Shown: positions 50,967 through 59,774 of the stretch, one piece after another
Numbering within the stretch: the stretch's first letter is position 1
Layout of the letters: each line of letters begins with the position of its first letter
From: Candidatus Chryseobacterium colombiense
GTDB lineage: Bacteria > Bacteroidota > Bacteroidia > Flavobacteriales > Weeksellaceae
Length of the DNA stretch: 64,000 nt
NCBI GenBank assembly: GCA_029203185.1
Contig: CP119310.1
Span: 1,488,001 to 1,552,000, forward strand
Direction: 5' to 3'
Translations under genes and position numbers: made by a program
Notes under the pieces: generated by a model
Databases searched by the model: none
What the model was told of the DNA's origin: nothing
The model's input: the letters and a program-made list of their open reading frames with translations, nothing else

Positions 50967-51443
50967 ATGACAAATTTTTCACATCTCAATAAAAAAGAAC
51001 AGCCCGGTATGGTGAATGTAGGCGGTAAAAAGATTACCCACCGGAAAGCCACTGCCAAAGCCATTGTGTTACTTCCTGAACATATTCTGGAAGCGCTTCA
51101 AAAAGATGATTTTAAAACTAAAAAAGGTTCCGTTTTCCAAACCGCCATCATTGCAGGGATAATGGCAGCAAAAAAAACGGGAGAACTGATTCCTCTCTGC
51201 CATCCTATCGGTATGGACAACTGTGAAATAGATATTGAAATCAACGCTCAAAATGAAATTGAAATCTATTGTACTGCCGAAATCGAAGCTAAAACAGGCA
51301 TCGAAATGGAAGCATTGACAGGCGCATCTGTTGCCGCACTTACCATTTATGATATGTGCAAAGCAATGAGCCATGACATCGTAATCAAAGAAATACAACT
51401 CATCGAAAAATCCGGAGGAAAAAATGATTTCAAAAGAGACTGA
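50967..51443 (+). CDS. moaC: Cyclic pyranopterin monophosphate synthase MoaC
   Basis: 158 residues from the ATG at 50967; a longer frame begins inside moeA and is not family-like. Conserved MVNVGGKKITHRKATAKA, ELIPLCHPIGMDNCEI and the catalytic EMEALTGASVAALTIYDMCKAM with GKNDF near the C-terminus. It converts MoaA's product to cPMP. Its 3' end overlaps mobA by 20 bp. Confidence 0.96.
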   Translation: MTNFSHLNKKEQPGMVNVGGKKITHRKATAKAIVLLPEHILEALQKDDFKTKKGSVFQTAIIAGIMAAKKTGELIPLCHPIGMDNCEIDIEINAQNEIEIYCTAEIEAKTGIEMEALTGASVAALTIYDMCKAMSHDIVIKEIQLIEKSGGKNDFKRD

Positions 51444-52032
51444 TGTTCCCAAATTAAACGGGCTTGTACTGGCAGGAGGAAAAAGCCAGCGAATGGGGAA
51501 CCCTAAAGATAAAATCAACTGGCACGGCAAAGAGCAGCGGTATTATGCGGCTGATCTTTTAGCTCCGCTTTGTGATGAGGTTTTTATTTCCTGCAGACAG
51601 GATCAGCTGGAAAATTTTGATCCAAATTACAATGTCCTTACTGATACTTTTCTGAATATGGGACCTTTCGGCGGAATACTTTCGGCGTTGCGTTCTCAAA
51701 GAGATAAGGCATGGTTAGTCGTTGCCTGTGATTTACCTTTATTGGATGAAAAATCGTTAGAGTTTTTAATTGAGAACAGGAATATAGAAAAAGTAGCAAC
51801 CACCTATGAAAGTTCTTTTGATGGCTTACCAGAACCATTGATTACGATTTGGGAACCTAAAAGCTATCCTTTGCTCCTCAATTTTTTAGGATCAGGAATT
51901 ACCTGCCCAAGGAAAGTGCTTATCAATAGTGATACATTAATCCTGAAACCAGGCAACCCGGATTCTTTAATGAACGTAAACACGCCTGAAGATAGAGCAA
52001 AAGCACAGGAAATTTTAAGAAAACAGATTTAA
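51424..52032 (+). CDS. mobA: Molybdenum cofactor guanylyltransferase MobA
   Basis: 202-residue nucleotidyltransferase; GTP site LAGGKSQRMGNPKDKINW, then FGGILSAL and CDLPLLDEKSLEFL, then NVNTPEDRAKA at the end. It makes the guanine dinucleotide form of the cofactor, which DMSO-reductase-class enzymes such as the YdeP/FdhF-type protein at 54233 require. It overlaps moaC and precedes moeB by 11 bp. Confidence 0.93.
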   Translation: MISKETDVPKLNGLVLAGGKSQRMGNPKDKINWHGKEQRYYAADLLAPLCDEVFISCRQDQLENFDPNYNVLTDTFLNMGPFGGILSALRSQRDKAWLVVACDLPLLDEKSLEFLIENRNIEKVATTYESSFDGLPEPLITIWEPKSYPLLLNFLGSGITCPRKVLINSDTLILKPGNPDSLMNVNTPEDRAKAQEILRKQI

Positions 52033-52043
52033 GACAGAAACAG

Positions 52044-53087
52044 ATGAGTAACCCGCTTGAACGTTATCATTGCCAAATGGCTTTACCCGGATTTGGGTCT
52101 TCGTCCCAGGAACTTCTTAAAAACGCTAAAGTTCTGATCGTGGGAATGGGCGGTCTTGGCTGCCCTTCGGCACAATATCTTGCATCTTCAGGTATAGGAA
52201 CCATTGGTCTTGCCGATCATGATACCGTCTCTGAAAGCAATCTTCACCGCCAGATCTTATATGCTCCGGAAGATATCGGAAAATCAAAAGTTGATATTGC
52301 CGCTACAAAATTACAGCAACAAAATCCATCGGTAAAAATCATTCCGTTTAATTTCCGGGTAACCTCTGAAAATGTAATGGATTTGATTTCTGAATTTGAT
52401 CTGATTATTGAAGGAACCGATAATTTCGAAACAAAATGTCTGCTGAACGATGCATGTGTATTAACTGGAAAACCTTTGGTATATGGCGCTATTTACCAAT
52501 ACGAAGGCCAGGTAAGCATCTGGAATGTTTTACAGAAAGATGGCACTTATTCCCCTAATTACCGTGATGTTTTTCCGAATGCGGAAGAATCGCAGGTGCC
52601 GAACTGTAGGGAAGGTGGCGTACTGCCTACACTGGCAGGAATTGTCGGGTGTATGCAGGCTAATGAAGCTATAAAATATTTTACCAATCCCGATGATTCG
52701 CTGGCAGGAAAACTCTGGATGATGAATGTTCTGAATGGCAAAACCCAGATTATCAGATTAAGAAAAACTTCTGTGCAGATTACAGGTTTACCTCAGACCA
52801 TAAAAACCATTATGTTTGAGCAGCTGATGCAGGAAAAGAATCATTTTGAAATCATAGATGTCCGCACACCACAGGAACATGAACAGTTTAATATCGGAGG
52901 AATTAATTTTCCTGTAGAAGAATTACAGAACCATTCAGATTATATTTCGGGTTGTGACAGACCTATTCTAGTTTACTGTCTATCCGGGAAACGCAGTGCA
53001 GAAGCGGTGAGAAAAATTAAGAACATTTTTCCTGAAAAGGAAGTGTTTTCTTTAAAAGATGGCATTCAAAATATCATAAATAAATGA
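52044..53087 (+). CDS. moeB: MoeB/ThiF-type adenylyltransferase with rhodanese domain
   Basis: 347-residue E1-like enzyme. The ATP site is VGMGGLGCPSAQYLASSG (32-49), Asp and Arg of DHDTVSESNLHRQ follow, and the rhodanese domain (about 255-345) has the active Cys in VYCLSGKRSAE. The two CxxC zinc pairs of E. coli MoeB are both missing (first site reads YSPNYRDVF; second RKTSV). It should adenylate MoaD (moaD at 58522) and, via the rhodanese, may pass on sulfur. Confidence 0.92.
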   Translation: MSNPLERYHCQMALPGFGSSSQELLKNAKVLIVGMGGLGCPSAQYLASSGIGTIGLADHDTVSESNLHRQILYAPEDIGKSKVDIAATKLQQQNPSVKIIPFNFRVTSENVMDLISEFDLIIEGTDNFETKCLLNDACVLTGKPLVYGAIYQYEGQVSIWNVLQKDGTYSPNYRDVFPNAEESQVPNCREGGVLPTLAGIVGCMQANEAIKYFTNPDDSLAGKLWMMNVLNGKTQIIRLRKTSVQITGLPQTIKTIMFEQLMQEKNHFEIIDVRTPQEHEQFNIGGINFPVEELQNHSDYISGCDRPILVYCLSGKRSAEAVRKIKNIFPEKEVFSLKDGIQNIINK

Positions 53088-53280
53088 TTATGTATTTTTT
53101 AAATCGATCAAAATAAAATTTAAATCATTAAGAATCAAATAAACGCAATTTTTGTTTTACTTTTTTAAATGAAATGCCTTTGTTTAACTTATTAAGATTG
53201 ATATTGTAAAAAATTTGTCTAACCTTGCGATAGTGGAGACTATAACACTTGGAAATAAGATAAAACTTCTTTTTATAATG

Positions 53281-54198
53281 CTAATCAATAATATTTTGAG
53301 TGATTTTGTGAGAAACAACAATATGTTCTCCCACCATTTCATGAATGGTTTCATCAATCATCACACACATGCTGTTCAGAGCCAGATCATTGGCATCAGT
53401 TCCAAAAGGCTCCTCAATTTCATCAGCTATCGCTTCAAAGGCCACAAAAGTATAGGCTACAAATACGACAATAAGTGGCGTAAACCATCCCAAAGAATCC
53501 ACCAATCCGAAAGGTAACAGAAAACAATAAATATACACCGTTCGATGCAACAAAACACGATAGCTATAAGGAATCGGGGTAGAAACCAATCTTTCACAAC
53601 CACCTAAAATATCAGAAAGTTTATCAAAATTTTCATCAAAACGTGCCTGTTGAATAGAATCCAGAAAACCTTCATTTTTCGCCTTTTGAACCCATTCCGC
53701 AAGCAATCTCATGATAACGGCAGGTTTATACTTTGATTCTGCCACAATTTTCAGTTGGTCTTCATTAAGCCTTAATTTTAAATCTTCATAAGCGTCTGTT
53801 CCCCGAAGCTGATGTTTCAGCGCAAAAACGAAGGCGCTAAGTAAGTTAACAAAGCTATGGACCGAAATCGTGTCATTCTTTGTATTGCTCAAAGTCATTG
53901 CCTGTCTCGTCAGTGCACGTGAAGTGTTCAACAGAGCTCCCCATAATTTTCGTCCTTCCCAAAACCTGTCATAACTGGCATTGTTTCTGAACCCGAGGAA
54001 TAAAGCCAGTACAAAACCGAACAGCGTGAGCGGCGCAGGATTTAACGGAACTTTAAACGAGAGAATAATCCCATGAAAATAGGTCACCAGCAAAGAGAGA
54101 ATTAAAAGCAATCCCAAACGGGGAAGCAAAGCAGGCAAAACAGAGCCATGCCACACAAAAAGCATTCTGAACCAGTGTTCCTTTTTTCTTATGATCAT
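53281..54198 (-). CDS. Bestrophin family membrane protein
   Basis: 305-residue membrane protein of the bestrophin/UPF0187 family: N-terminal KKEHWFRMLFVWHGSVLPALLP, FLGFRNNASYDRFWEGRKLWG (signature around 70), and later PYSYRVLLHRTVYIYCFLLPFGLVD and EIEEPFGTDANDLAL. Bacterial members form pentameric ion channels. It starts 34 bp after the molybdoenzyme gene in the same direction, so both are probably one transcript; why an ion channel should be with it is unclear. Confidence 0.93.
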   Translation of the reverse strand: MIIRKKEHWFRMLFVWHGSVLPALLPRLGLLLILSLLVTYFHGIILSFKVPLNPAPLTLFGFVLALFLGFRNNASYDRFWEGRKLWGALLNTSRALTRQAMTLSNTKNDTISVHSFVNLLSAFVFALKHQLRGTDAYEDLKLRLNEDQLKIVAESKYKPAVIMRLLAEWVQKAKNEGFLDSIQQARFDENFDKLSDILGGCERLVSTPIPYSYRVLLHRTVYIYCFLLPFGLVDSLGWFTPLIVVFVAYTFVAFEAIADEIEEPFGTDANDLALNSMCVMIDETIHEMVGEHIVVSHKITQNIID

Positions 54199-54232
54199 TA
54201 TTGAATGATAATTTGTTTACGTAATATATATT

Positions 54233-56635
54233 TTATGGTTGTTCTAGGCTTGTTCCGGCTGCTGCAATGACATGATCATCAATCTTTTTAAAAATATCAG
54301 GATCATGTTTGCGGATTTTGATGCGGACATATTTCGAAGCCGGCATATTGGCTCCGTTTACCACGTTATTGATGGATACCAGAACGTTGGTTTCCGGGAA
54401 ATAGGTCATGGTACTTTTCTGAGGAATAGGGTATTTTACGACAATGAAAAGCGGTGCGATCCTTTCGATTCCGTCATCATAATTGAAAAGATCTACGTGA
54501 TCGCCTTCTTTAAGGCCTGCCTTTTCAATATCTTTTTCATTCATCATCACTACCCTTCTTTCATTGAAAATCCCGCGGTAACGGTCATTTAATCCATAAA
54601 CAACCGTATTGAACTGATCGTGTGTTCTGGTGGTTCCCATCAGATATTCGTCTTCTGCAAGCGAATTATCCGGTACGGCAGTTATATTGAAAGCGGCTTT
54701 TCCGGGATTAAATTCACTATTGAAATTCCCGTCTCTTGGTCCGTTCGGAAGATAGAAACCTCCTTTCTGAACTACCCTTTTGTTATAATTTTCAAATCCG
54801 GGAATGCATTGTTCGATATCGTTGCGGACAGCATCATAACTGTTGATAAATTTGTCCCAATCCACTACGGAACGTTCTCCCAGAACCGCTTTTGCCATTC
54901 TGCAGGCAACGTGTGTTTCGTTGATCAGATGTTCTGAAATAGGATCGAGAACTCCTCTTGACCATTCTACCACGCCCATTGAATTTTCCGTACTTACGTG
55001 TTGAAGTTCGCCATTTATCATATCTTTCTCACTCCTGGAAATGACCGGTAAGATCAAAGCTTCTTTTCCATGAATAAGATGACCTCTGTTCAATTTTATC
55101 GAAACAATGACGGACATTTCTAATTTTCGCATTGCTTCCGCCGTAAAGGTCGTATCCGGTGCTGCAGAAAGGAAGTTTCCTCCCATGCAGAACATGAATT
55201 TCACCTTTTCGCTGTGCATCGCTTTTAATGCATCTACAACGTCGTAACCGCCTTCTCTCGGAACTTTAAAGCCATAATATTCTTCCAGTCTGTCCAATTG
55301 CTCAGTTGTCGGATGATGATTAATCAGTAAAGTCCTGTTTCCCTGCACATTGCTATGACCGCGAACAGGACAGGCTCCTCCGCCCTGGATTCCTATGCTT
55401 CCTTTCATCAACAGGAGATTCACGATATTGTAAATCATTTCTACACCGTTGTGCTGTTGCGTGATTCCCATTCCCCAACAAATGATCATGCGTTTTTTTG
55501 AAGCGATCATCTGTGCAGCTTCTCTTAAGTTTTCAACCGAAATACCACATTCTTCCGATAGAAAATTGAGGTCATACCGTTTTAATTCTTCCACCAATTC
55601 ATTGAAACCTGCCGTTTTATTAGCTATAAATTCCTGATCAAGAACTTTTCCCGGATTTTTAGCTTCTTCTTCCAGCACAAGAATCTGAAGTGCTTTTAGA
55701 AGCGCCATATCTCCGTTAATTTTTACAGGAAGATACAGATCCGATAATTCATAAGGTTTATTAAGCAAAGCACGAACTTCCTGAGGATTCCTGAAACCTT
55801 TTAATCCGGCTTCCGGAAGCGGATTGATCGCCATAATTTTGGCTCCGTTTTTCTTTCCTTTTGTTAATGCAGAAAGCATTCTCGGCGAATTGGTTCCCGG
55901 ATTCTGACCGATGATAATGATAAGATCCGTATCGTAAAAATCTTCAAGCTTTACGGTTCCTTTCCCAATACCTATGCTTCTGGAAAGGGCATAACCGGAA
56001 GTTTCGTGGCACATATTGGAACAGTCCGGAAAATTATTGGTCCCGAATTCACGGGCAAATAACTGGTAAACCCAGGTCGCTTCATTGCTTGTTCTTCCTG
56101 ATGTGTAAAATATGGCTTCGTTTGGCGAATCGAGGGCATTTAATTTTTCGGAAATTTTTGTAAAGGCATCATCCCAGCTTATTGGCTGATAATGTGTTCC
56201 TCCTTTCGGTAAGTACATGGGTTCTGCAATTCTTCCCAACTGGCTGATTTCAAAATCTGTCAGTTTTGCTAAATCATAAACCGAATTTTCCCTGAAAAAC
56301 TCTGCTCCGATCTTTTTCGAAGTGGCTTCTTCTGCTAAAGCTTTTGCACCGTTTTCGCAGTATTCGCCCAATTTGGAGCGTTCATCATCCGGATCGGGCC
56401 ATGCACAGCTCGGACAATCGAAACCGTCAAACTGGTTCATACTGAAAAGAGCTCTTCCGCCACGAAGAACAGAAGCATTAAGCACCAACTGATCCAGTGA
56501 ATGAATCACGGCCGGAACACCTGCAGCCCAAACTTTTGGCGGTTTCAGCTTAAGATCCAGCAATTTATAAGGCGGTTCGGCAGAAGGTAATCTGCTGTCT
56601 TCTTCTTTTTTATTGAATACATCTTTGTTTTGCAT
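54233..56635 (-). CDS. YdeP/FdhF-type molybdopterin oxidoreductase
   Basis: 800-residue molybdoenzyme of the formate dehydrogenase alpha-like group (YdeP). Near the N-terminus, cysteines of FDCPSCAWPDPDDE and YCENGAKA could carry one Fe-S cluster; the Mo region shows FYTSGRTSNEATWVYQLFAREFGTNNFPDCSNMCHETSG, where Cys of NMC may ligate Mo; the C-terminal MGD-binding domain has MGTTRTHDQFNTVVYGLNDRYRG. No Tat signal, so it is cytoplasmic. In Salmonella and E. coli YdeP is linked to acid resistance. FdhD and the moa genes are next to it. Substrate not certain. Confidence 0.92.
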   Translation of the reverse strand: MQNKDVFNKKEEDSRLPSAEPPYKLLDLKLKPPKVWAAGVPAVIHSLDQLVLNASVLRGGRALFSMNQFDGFDCPSCAWPDPDDERSKLGEYCENGAKALAEEATSKKIGAEFFRENSVYDLAKLTDFEISQLGRIAEPMYLPKGGTHYQPISWDDAFTKISEKLNALDSPNEAIFYTSGRTSNEATWVYQLFAREFGTNNFPDCSNMCHETSGYALSRSIGIGKGTVKLEDFYDTDLIIIIGQNPGTNSPRMLSALTKGKKNGAKIMAINPLPEAGLKGFRNPQEVRALLNKPYELSDLYLPVKINGDMALLKALQILVLEEEAKNPGKVLDQEFIANKTAGFNELVEELKRYDLNFLSEECGISVENLREAAQMIASKKRMIICWGMGITQQHNGVEMIYNIVNLLLMKGSIGIQGGGACPVRGHSNVQGNRTLLINHHPTTEQLDRLEEYYGFKVPREGGYDVVDALKAMHSEKVKFMFCMGGNFLSAAPDTTFTAEAMRKLEMSVIVSIKLNRGHLIHGKEALILPVISRSEKDMINGELQHVSTENSMGVVEWSRGVLDPISEHLINETHVACRMAKAVLGERSVVDWDKFINSYDAVRNDIEQCIPGFENYNKRVVQKGGFYLPNGPRDGNFNSEFNPGKAAFNITAVPDNSLAEDEYLMGTTRTHDQFNTVVYGLNDRYRGIFNERRVVMMNEKDIEKAGLKEGDHVDLFNYDDGIERIAPLFIVVKYPIPQKSTMTYFPETNVLVSINNVVNGANMPASKYVRIKIRKHDPDIFKKIDDHVIAAAGTSLEQP

Positions 56636-56831
56636 GATTTCTACATTTTAAAAATAAGTCCGTTTAAACTAATTTTAATTTAACCGCAAAAAGAGACAAA
56701 AGACTTCATTTAAAGTATTTCAAAAGTCTGCAAAAGGAAAAAATCTAAGATTTTTTTTACTTATGTACTCTTTTTTGTATTTAATCATTAAACTTAAATA
56801 GCTAAAGTGTTAATCAAGTTTAATGAAAAAT
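56636..56831. repeat. Intergenic space with a copy of the TTAACC(A/G)CAAAA repeat
   Basis: 56691-56757 runs TTAACCGCAAAAAGAGACAAAAGAC ... AAAAAATCTAAGATTTTTTTT, similar in order to the 21264 repeat. It fills most of the gap before the DUF7009 gene. Confidence 0.5.
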
Positions 56832-57182
56832 TTAGCATTTTATATTCGGGTTGGGATAATTGTCGCTTTGATCTTCCAGCGTATTATCGATACAGACAAA
56901 ATCTTTTTCCACTAAAATCTTTACCAATCCTGATTGTCCGTCAAAACCCACCCTGTCCGTGGAAATCCATTCTGCAATCATTGCTGCAGGCATTTTCAGA
57001 ACCATTCTGTTCTCGATGAAAGCGGCTGAAAGTTCTTCGTCTTCTGTTTTTTCAATTGCATAAATAAACGGACGGTCTACAAATTCCGTAAAGCTTGAAA
57101 TGACGCCATCTTCCCCCAATTTTGCCACTTCGGACTGAGTAAGACGGAATCTTATGGAGTTGTCTTTAATTCTTATTTTCAT
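56832..57182 (-). CDS. DUF7009 family protein
   Basis: 116-residue cytoplasmic protein with a short beta-rich body (MKIRIKDNSIRFRLTQSEVAKL), FTEFVDRPFIYAIEKTEDEE and VLKMPAAMIAEWISTDRVGF. The family occurs next to molybdoenzyme genes in Bacteroidota. It overlaps fdhD by 4 bp (ATGA), so expression is coupled. It may help cofactor insertion or transport, but no catalytic motif is seen. Confidence 0.82.
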   Translation of the reverse strand: MKIRIKDNSIRFRLTQSEVAKLGEDGVISSFTEFVDRPFIYAIEKTEDEELSAAFIENRMVLKMPAAMIAEWISTDRVGFDGQSGLVKILVEKDFVCIDNTLEDQSDNYPNPNIKC

Positions 57183-58054
57183 AATATATTTTCAATGTTA
57201 AAATGGCTGCCGGAATGGTAAATATTAAACCGGTTGTCTCTTAGAAAGCCTAATAAAGTAATATCAAATTCTTTTGCAAGGTCTATTGCCAGACTGGATG
57301 GAGCTCCTATTGCCGCGACAATCGTAATTCCTGCCATTGCAGCTTTCTGAATAAGCTCAAAGCTGGCTCTTCCACTAAGAACCAAAATTTTATCGTCGAG
57401 AGGAAGCAAATCTGCTGATAAAGCATATCCTATAAGTTTATCCAGTGCGTTATGCCTTCCTACATCTTCACGCAGTGCCAGAAGATTGCCTTCCAGATCA
57501 AAGATGCCGGAAGCGTGAATACCACCTGTAGCACTGAAATTATTCTGGAAAGACTGCAGTTTTTCGGATAGCTGATACAGAGTTTCCAGGGAAACTTCTT
57601 TGTTATTTTTTCTATGATTATGAAAAGTGCTCACAGTTCTTATAGATTCAATGGAACCTTTTCCGCATACACCACAGCTGGAAGTGGTATAAAAATTCCG
57701 GTCGGCTTTCATAAGTTCAGGAACGAAGCCTTCTGTAAGTTCTACAATAACAATATTTTCACTGTTCCTGGAACATTCCGCCTCTGGAGAATAGATGTCT
57801 TTAAGCTGTTCACGGCCGGCAATAATTCCTTCCGTAAATAAAAAACCTGCGGCAAGTTCTGTATCATTTCCGGGAGTCCGCATGGTTACAGAGATATTTT
57901 TAGTTTCTTTTTTATCTGCTACGTGATAAGCAGCCCTTATTTCCAAAGGTTCTTCAACAGAAACATCATCCGTATAATGAAAACTGACGTTGTCCTTCAC
58001 TTTGACGATTTCTATCTGCTTTACCGATTTATTTGATAACAGATGAGCTTTCAT
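57179..58054 (-). CDS. fdhD: Formate dehydrogenase accessory sulfurtransferase FdhD
   Basis: 291-residue sulfurtransferase that passes sulfur from IscS to the molybdenum cofactor of formate dehydrogenase-type enzymes. The active-site loop has the C-x-x-C pair in TTSSCGVCGKGSIE (near residue 124); EDVGRHNALDKLIGY and LSGRASFELIQKAAMAGI follow. It is one gene away from the YdeP-type enzyme it presumably serves. Confidence 0.95.
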   Translation of the reverse strand: MKAHLLSNKSVKQIEIVKVKDNVSFHYTDDVSVEEPLEIRAAYHVADKKETKNISVTMRTPGNDTELAAGFLFTEGIIAGREQLKDIYSPEAECSRNSENIVIVELTEGFVPELMKADRNFYTTSSCGVCGKGSIESIRTVSTFHNHRKNNKEVSLETLYQLSEKLQSFQNNFSATGGIHASGIFDLEGNLLALREDVGRHNALDKLIGYALSADLLPLDDKILVLSGRASFELIQKAAMAGITIVAAIGAPSSLAIDLAKEFDITLLGFLRDNRFNIYHSGSHFNIENIL

Positions 58055-58099
58055 AATTCAATAATTGGTACATAAAGGTACAAAATTTTAGTCCTCAAA

Positions 58100-58516
58100 C
58101 TATGGGTGTGCCGAAACCCACTCTTCCCCATCCTCAAAAATTTCTTTTTTCCAGATGGGAACCGTTTTTTTAATATTTTCAATCATAAAGCTGCATGCAT
58201 CGAAAACCGCATTTCTATGTCCGTCACTTACCACGATGATCACGGCAGCATCACTGGGAAATAAAATTCCGGTACGGTGATGAACAACAATATTTTTTAC
58301 CGAAAATAAAGAAATGGCTTTATCCGCTATTTTCTGTATTTCCTTCACCGCCATAGATTCGTAGCATTCATATTCCAAACGGGTAACAGGTTTACCTTTG
58401 GTATGATTCCGTACTGTTCCTACAAATGATGCCATTCCTCCACAAGCAGGATCGGAAGCAAGGGTGAAGCAATCCGTAAGATCGAGTTTATTTTCTGTTA
58501 TTTTAATATCAACCAT
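58100..58516 (-). CDS. moaE: Molybdopterin synthase catalytic subunit MoaE
   Basis: 138-residue large subunit of molybdopterin synthase, which adds two sulfurs to cPMP. GGMASFVGTVRNHTKGKPVTRLEYECYESMA, HHRTGILFPSDAAVIIVVSDGHRN and the catalytic Lys of PIWKKEIFEDGEEW are present. It starts 5 bp after moaD. Confidence 0.95.
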   Translation of the reverse strand: MVDIKITENKLDLTDCFTLASDPACGGMASFVGTVRNHTKGKPVTRLEYECYESMAVKEIQKIADKAISLFSVKNIVVHHRTGILFPSDAAVIIVVSDGHRNAVFDACSFMIENIKKTVPIWKKEIFEDGEEWVSAHP

Positions 58517-58521
58517 ATCTG

Positions 58522-58764
58522 TTATCCGCCGCTTACCGGAGGGATTATTGCTATTTCGTTAGAGACTGTTACGATCTGATCGTCTTCTGCATATTCATCA
58601 TCAACGGCAATAAAATAGGACTTTAATCTTTTCAGTTCCGGAAAGTCTTTTTCCAAAAACTCCTTGAGCGCTTTTATGCTTGCTCCTTCATTGATTTCTA
58701 TTTCTTTTTCTGAAATTCCGAAAATATCTTTCGTTATTCCGAATGCTAATATTTTAAGTATCAT
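58522..58764 (-). CDS. moaD: Molybdopterin synthase sulfur carrier subunit MoaD
   Basis: 80-residue ubiquitin-fold sulfur carrier ending in Gly-Gly (IIPPVSGG), the thiocarboxylate site. ILKILAFGITKDIFG opens the fold. It works with MoaE, encoded 5 bp downstream, and is activated by MoeB from the rightward operon. Confidence 0.93.
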   Translation of the reverse strand: MILKILAFGITKDIFGISEKEIEINEGASIKALKEFLEKDFPELKRLKSYFIAVDDEYAEDDQIVTVSNEIAIIPPVSGG

Positions 58765-58779
58765 TTTAAATGTAGCTTA

Positions 58780-59529
58780 TTACCAATATTTTATTAAAAC
58801 GTTTATTCCGGCTACCAGAACCAGAACAGCTGTCATTCTTTTGATGAGCAAAGGATTCCATTTCAGAGACATTCTGGAACCGATCTGTCCGCCGATGAAT
58901 ACGGCAAAGCACAAACTCAGGATCATGAAATAATCAATGTCTGAAGATAATTTGGACAATTGCCCGAAAATACCCGAGACTGAGTTTACCAAAATAAAAA
59001 TGCTTGATGTTGCCGCAATTTTTCTTGGAGTATCCCATTTCATCAGATTTAACAATGGTGAAAGAAAAATTCCGCCGCCAATGCCTACCAATCCTGATAA
59101 AAACCCGATTCCACAGCCTAAAAATCCGTTTCTGAGTAAAGAATTCCCGGTATTTCCTGAGATCTCTCCGTTATTTTTCGTGCCTGTTTTTATCCATAAT
59201 AATAGGGCTGCAATGATTAAAGTAATTCCCAAAGTCAGAAAGAAAAATTCCTGGCTGATTTTTAAGACAGCTCCGAGATAAGCCATAGGAACGCTTATAA
59301 GCGTAAGCGGCAGTATTTTTTTCCACTCGACCTGATTATTTTTGATGTAAATAAATACCCCTCCTATTACTACAATAATATTACAAATAAGTGCCGTTAA
59401 ACGTATTTCCTGATAAGGAAGGCTGTACATTGCCAGAACTGCAAGATAACTGGAACCACCGCCAAATCCCACCGAAGAGTAAATAAAAGCGATGATTAAA
59501 AAAAATAAAAAAATTTCCCAGTGCCCCAT
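58780..59529 (-). CDS. TauE/SafE family sulfite exporter-like protein
   Basis: 249-residue membrane protein with about eight helices and two repeats. The signatures are GFGGGSSYLAVLAMYSLP (20-37) and GIGFLSGLVGIGGGIFLSPLLNL (135-157). Relatives export sulfite or related organosulfur anions. It precedes moaD by 15 bp in the same direction, so the Mo/sulfur chemistry may link them; molybdate transport has not been shown for this family. Confidence 0.93.
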   Translation of the reverse strand: MGHWEIFLFFLIIAFIYSSVGFGGGSSYLAVLAMYSLPYQEIRLTALICNIIVVIGGVFIYIKNNQVEWKKILPLTLISVPMAYLGAVLKISQEFFFLTLGITLIIAALLLWIKTGTKNNGEISGNTGNSLLRNGFLGCGIGFLSGLVGIGGGIFLSPLLNLMKWDTPRKIAATSSIFILVNSVSGIFGQLSKLSSDIDYFMILSLCFAVFIGGQIGSRMSLKWNPLLIKRMTAVLVLVAGINVLIKYW

Positions 59530-59682
59530 AAATTTTGCAGTATTAATTTTCTTACAATAATACTGATTTTTATAGCGCTATGCAGGGATTTTATATCATA
59601 ATTTAAAAGGATCTATTTCAATGCTGTTGCTTTTATTTTCCTAATATTAATTGATAATTTTTTTACAAATATCTAACAACAT

Positions 59683-59733
59683 AAAACCCACAATCAGAGG
59701 TTTTTGTCCTCCAATTGTGGGCTTTGTGATAAA
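59683..59733 (-). terminator. Terminator of the phage tail-fibre-like gene
   Basis: CCCACAATCAGAGG pairs with CCTCCAATTGTGGG with small mismatches around a TTTTTGT loop; on the minus strand it ends in TTTTAT. It lies about 40 bp beyond the stop at 59775. The 245-bp gap 59530-59774 holds nothing else I can support. Confidence 0.8.
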
Positions 59734-59774
59734 ATTAAATTATTTGTCAGAAGCTATTAATTGTTACCTATTAT

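Noticed and set aside
59530..59774. Attachment site of a prophage
   Set aside because: No second copy of any candidate core can be seen inside the window.
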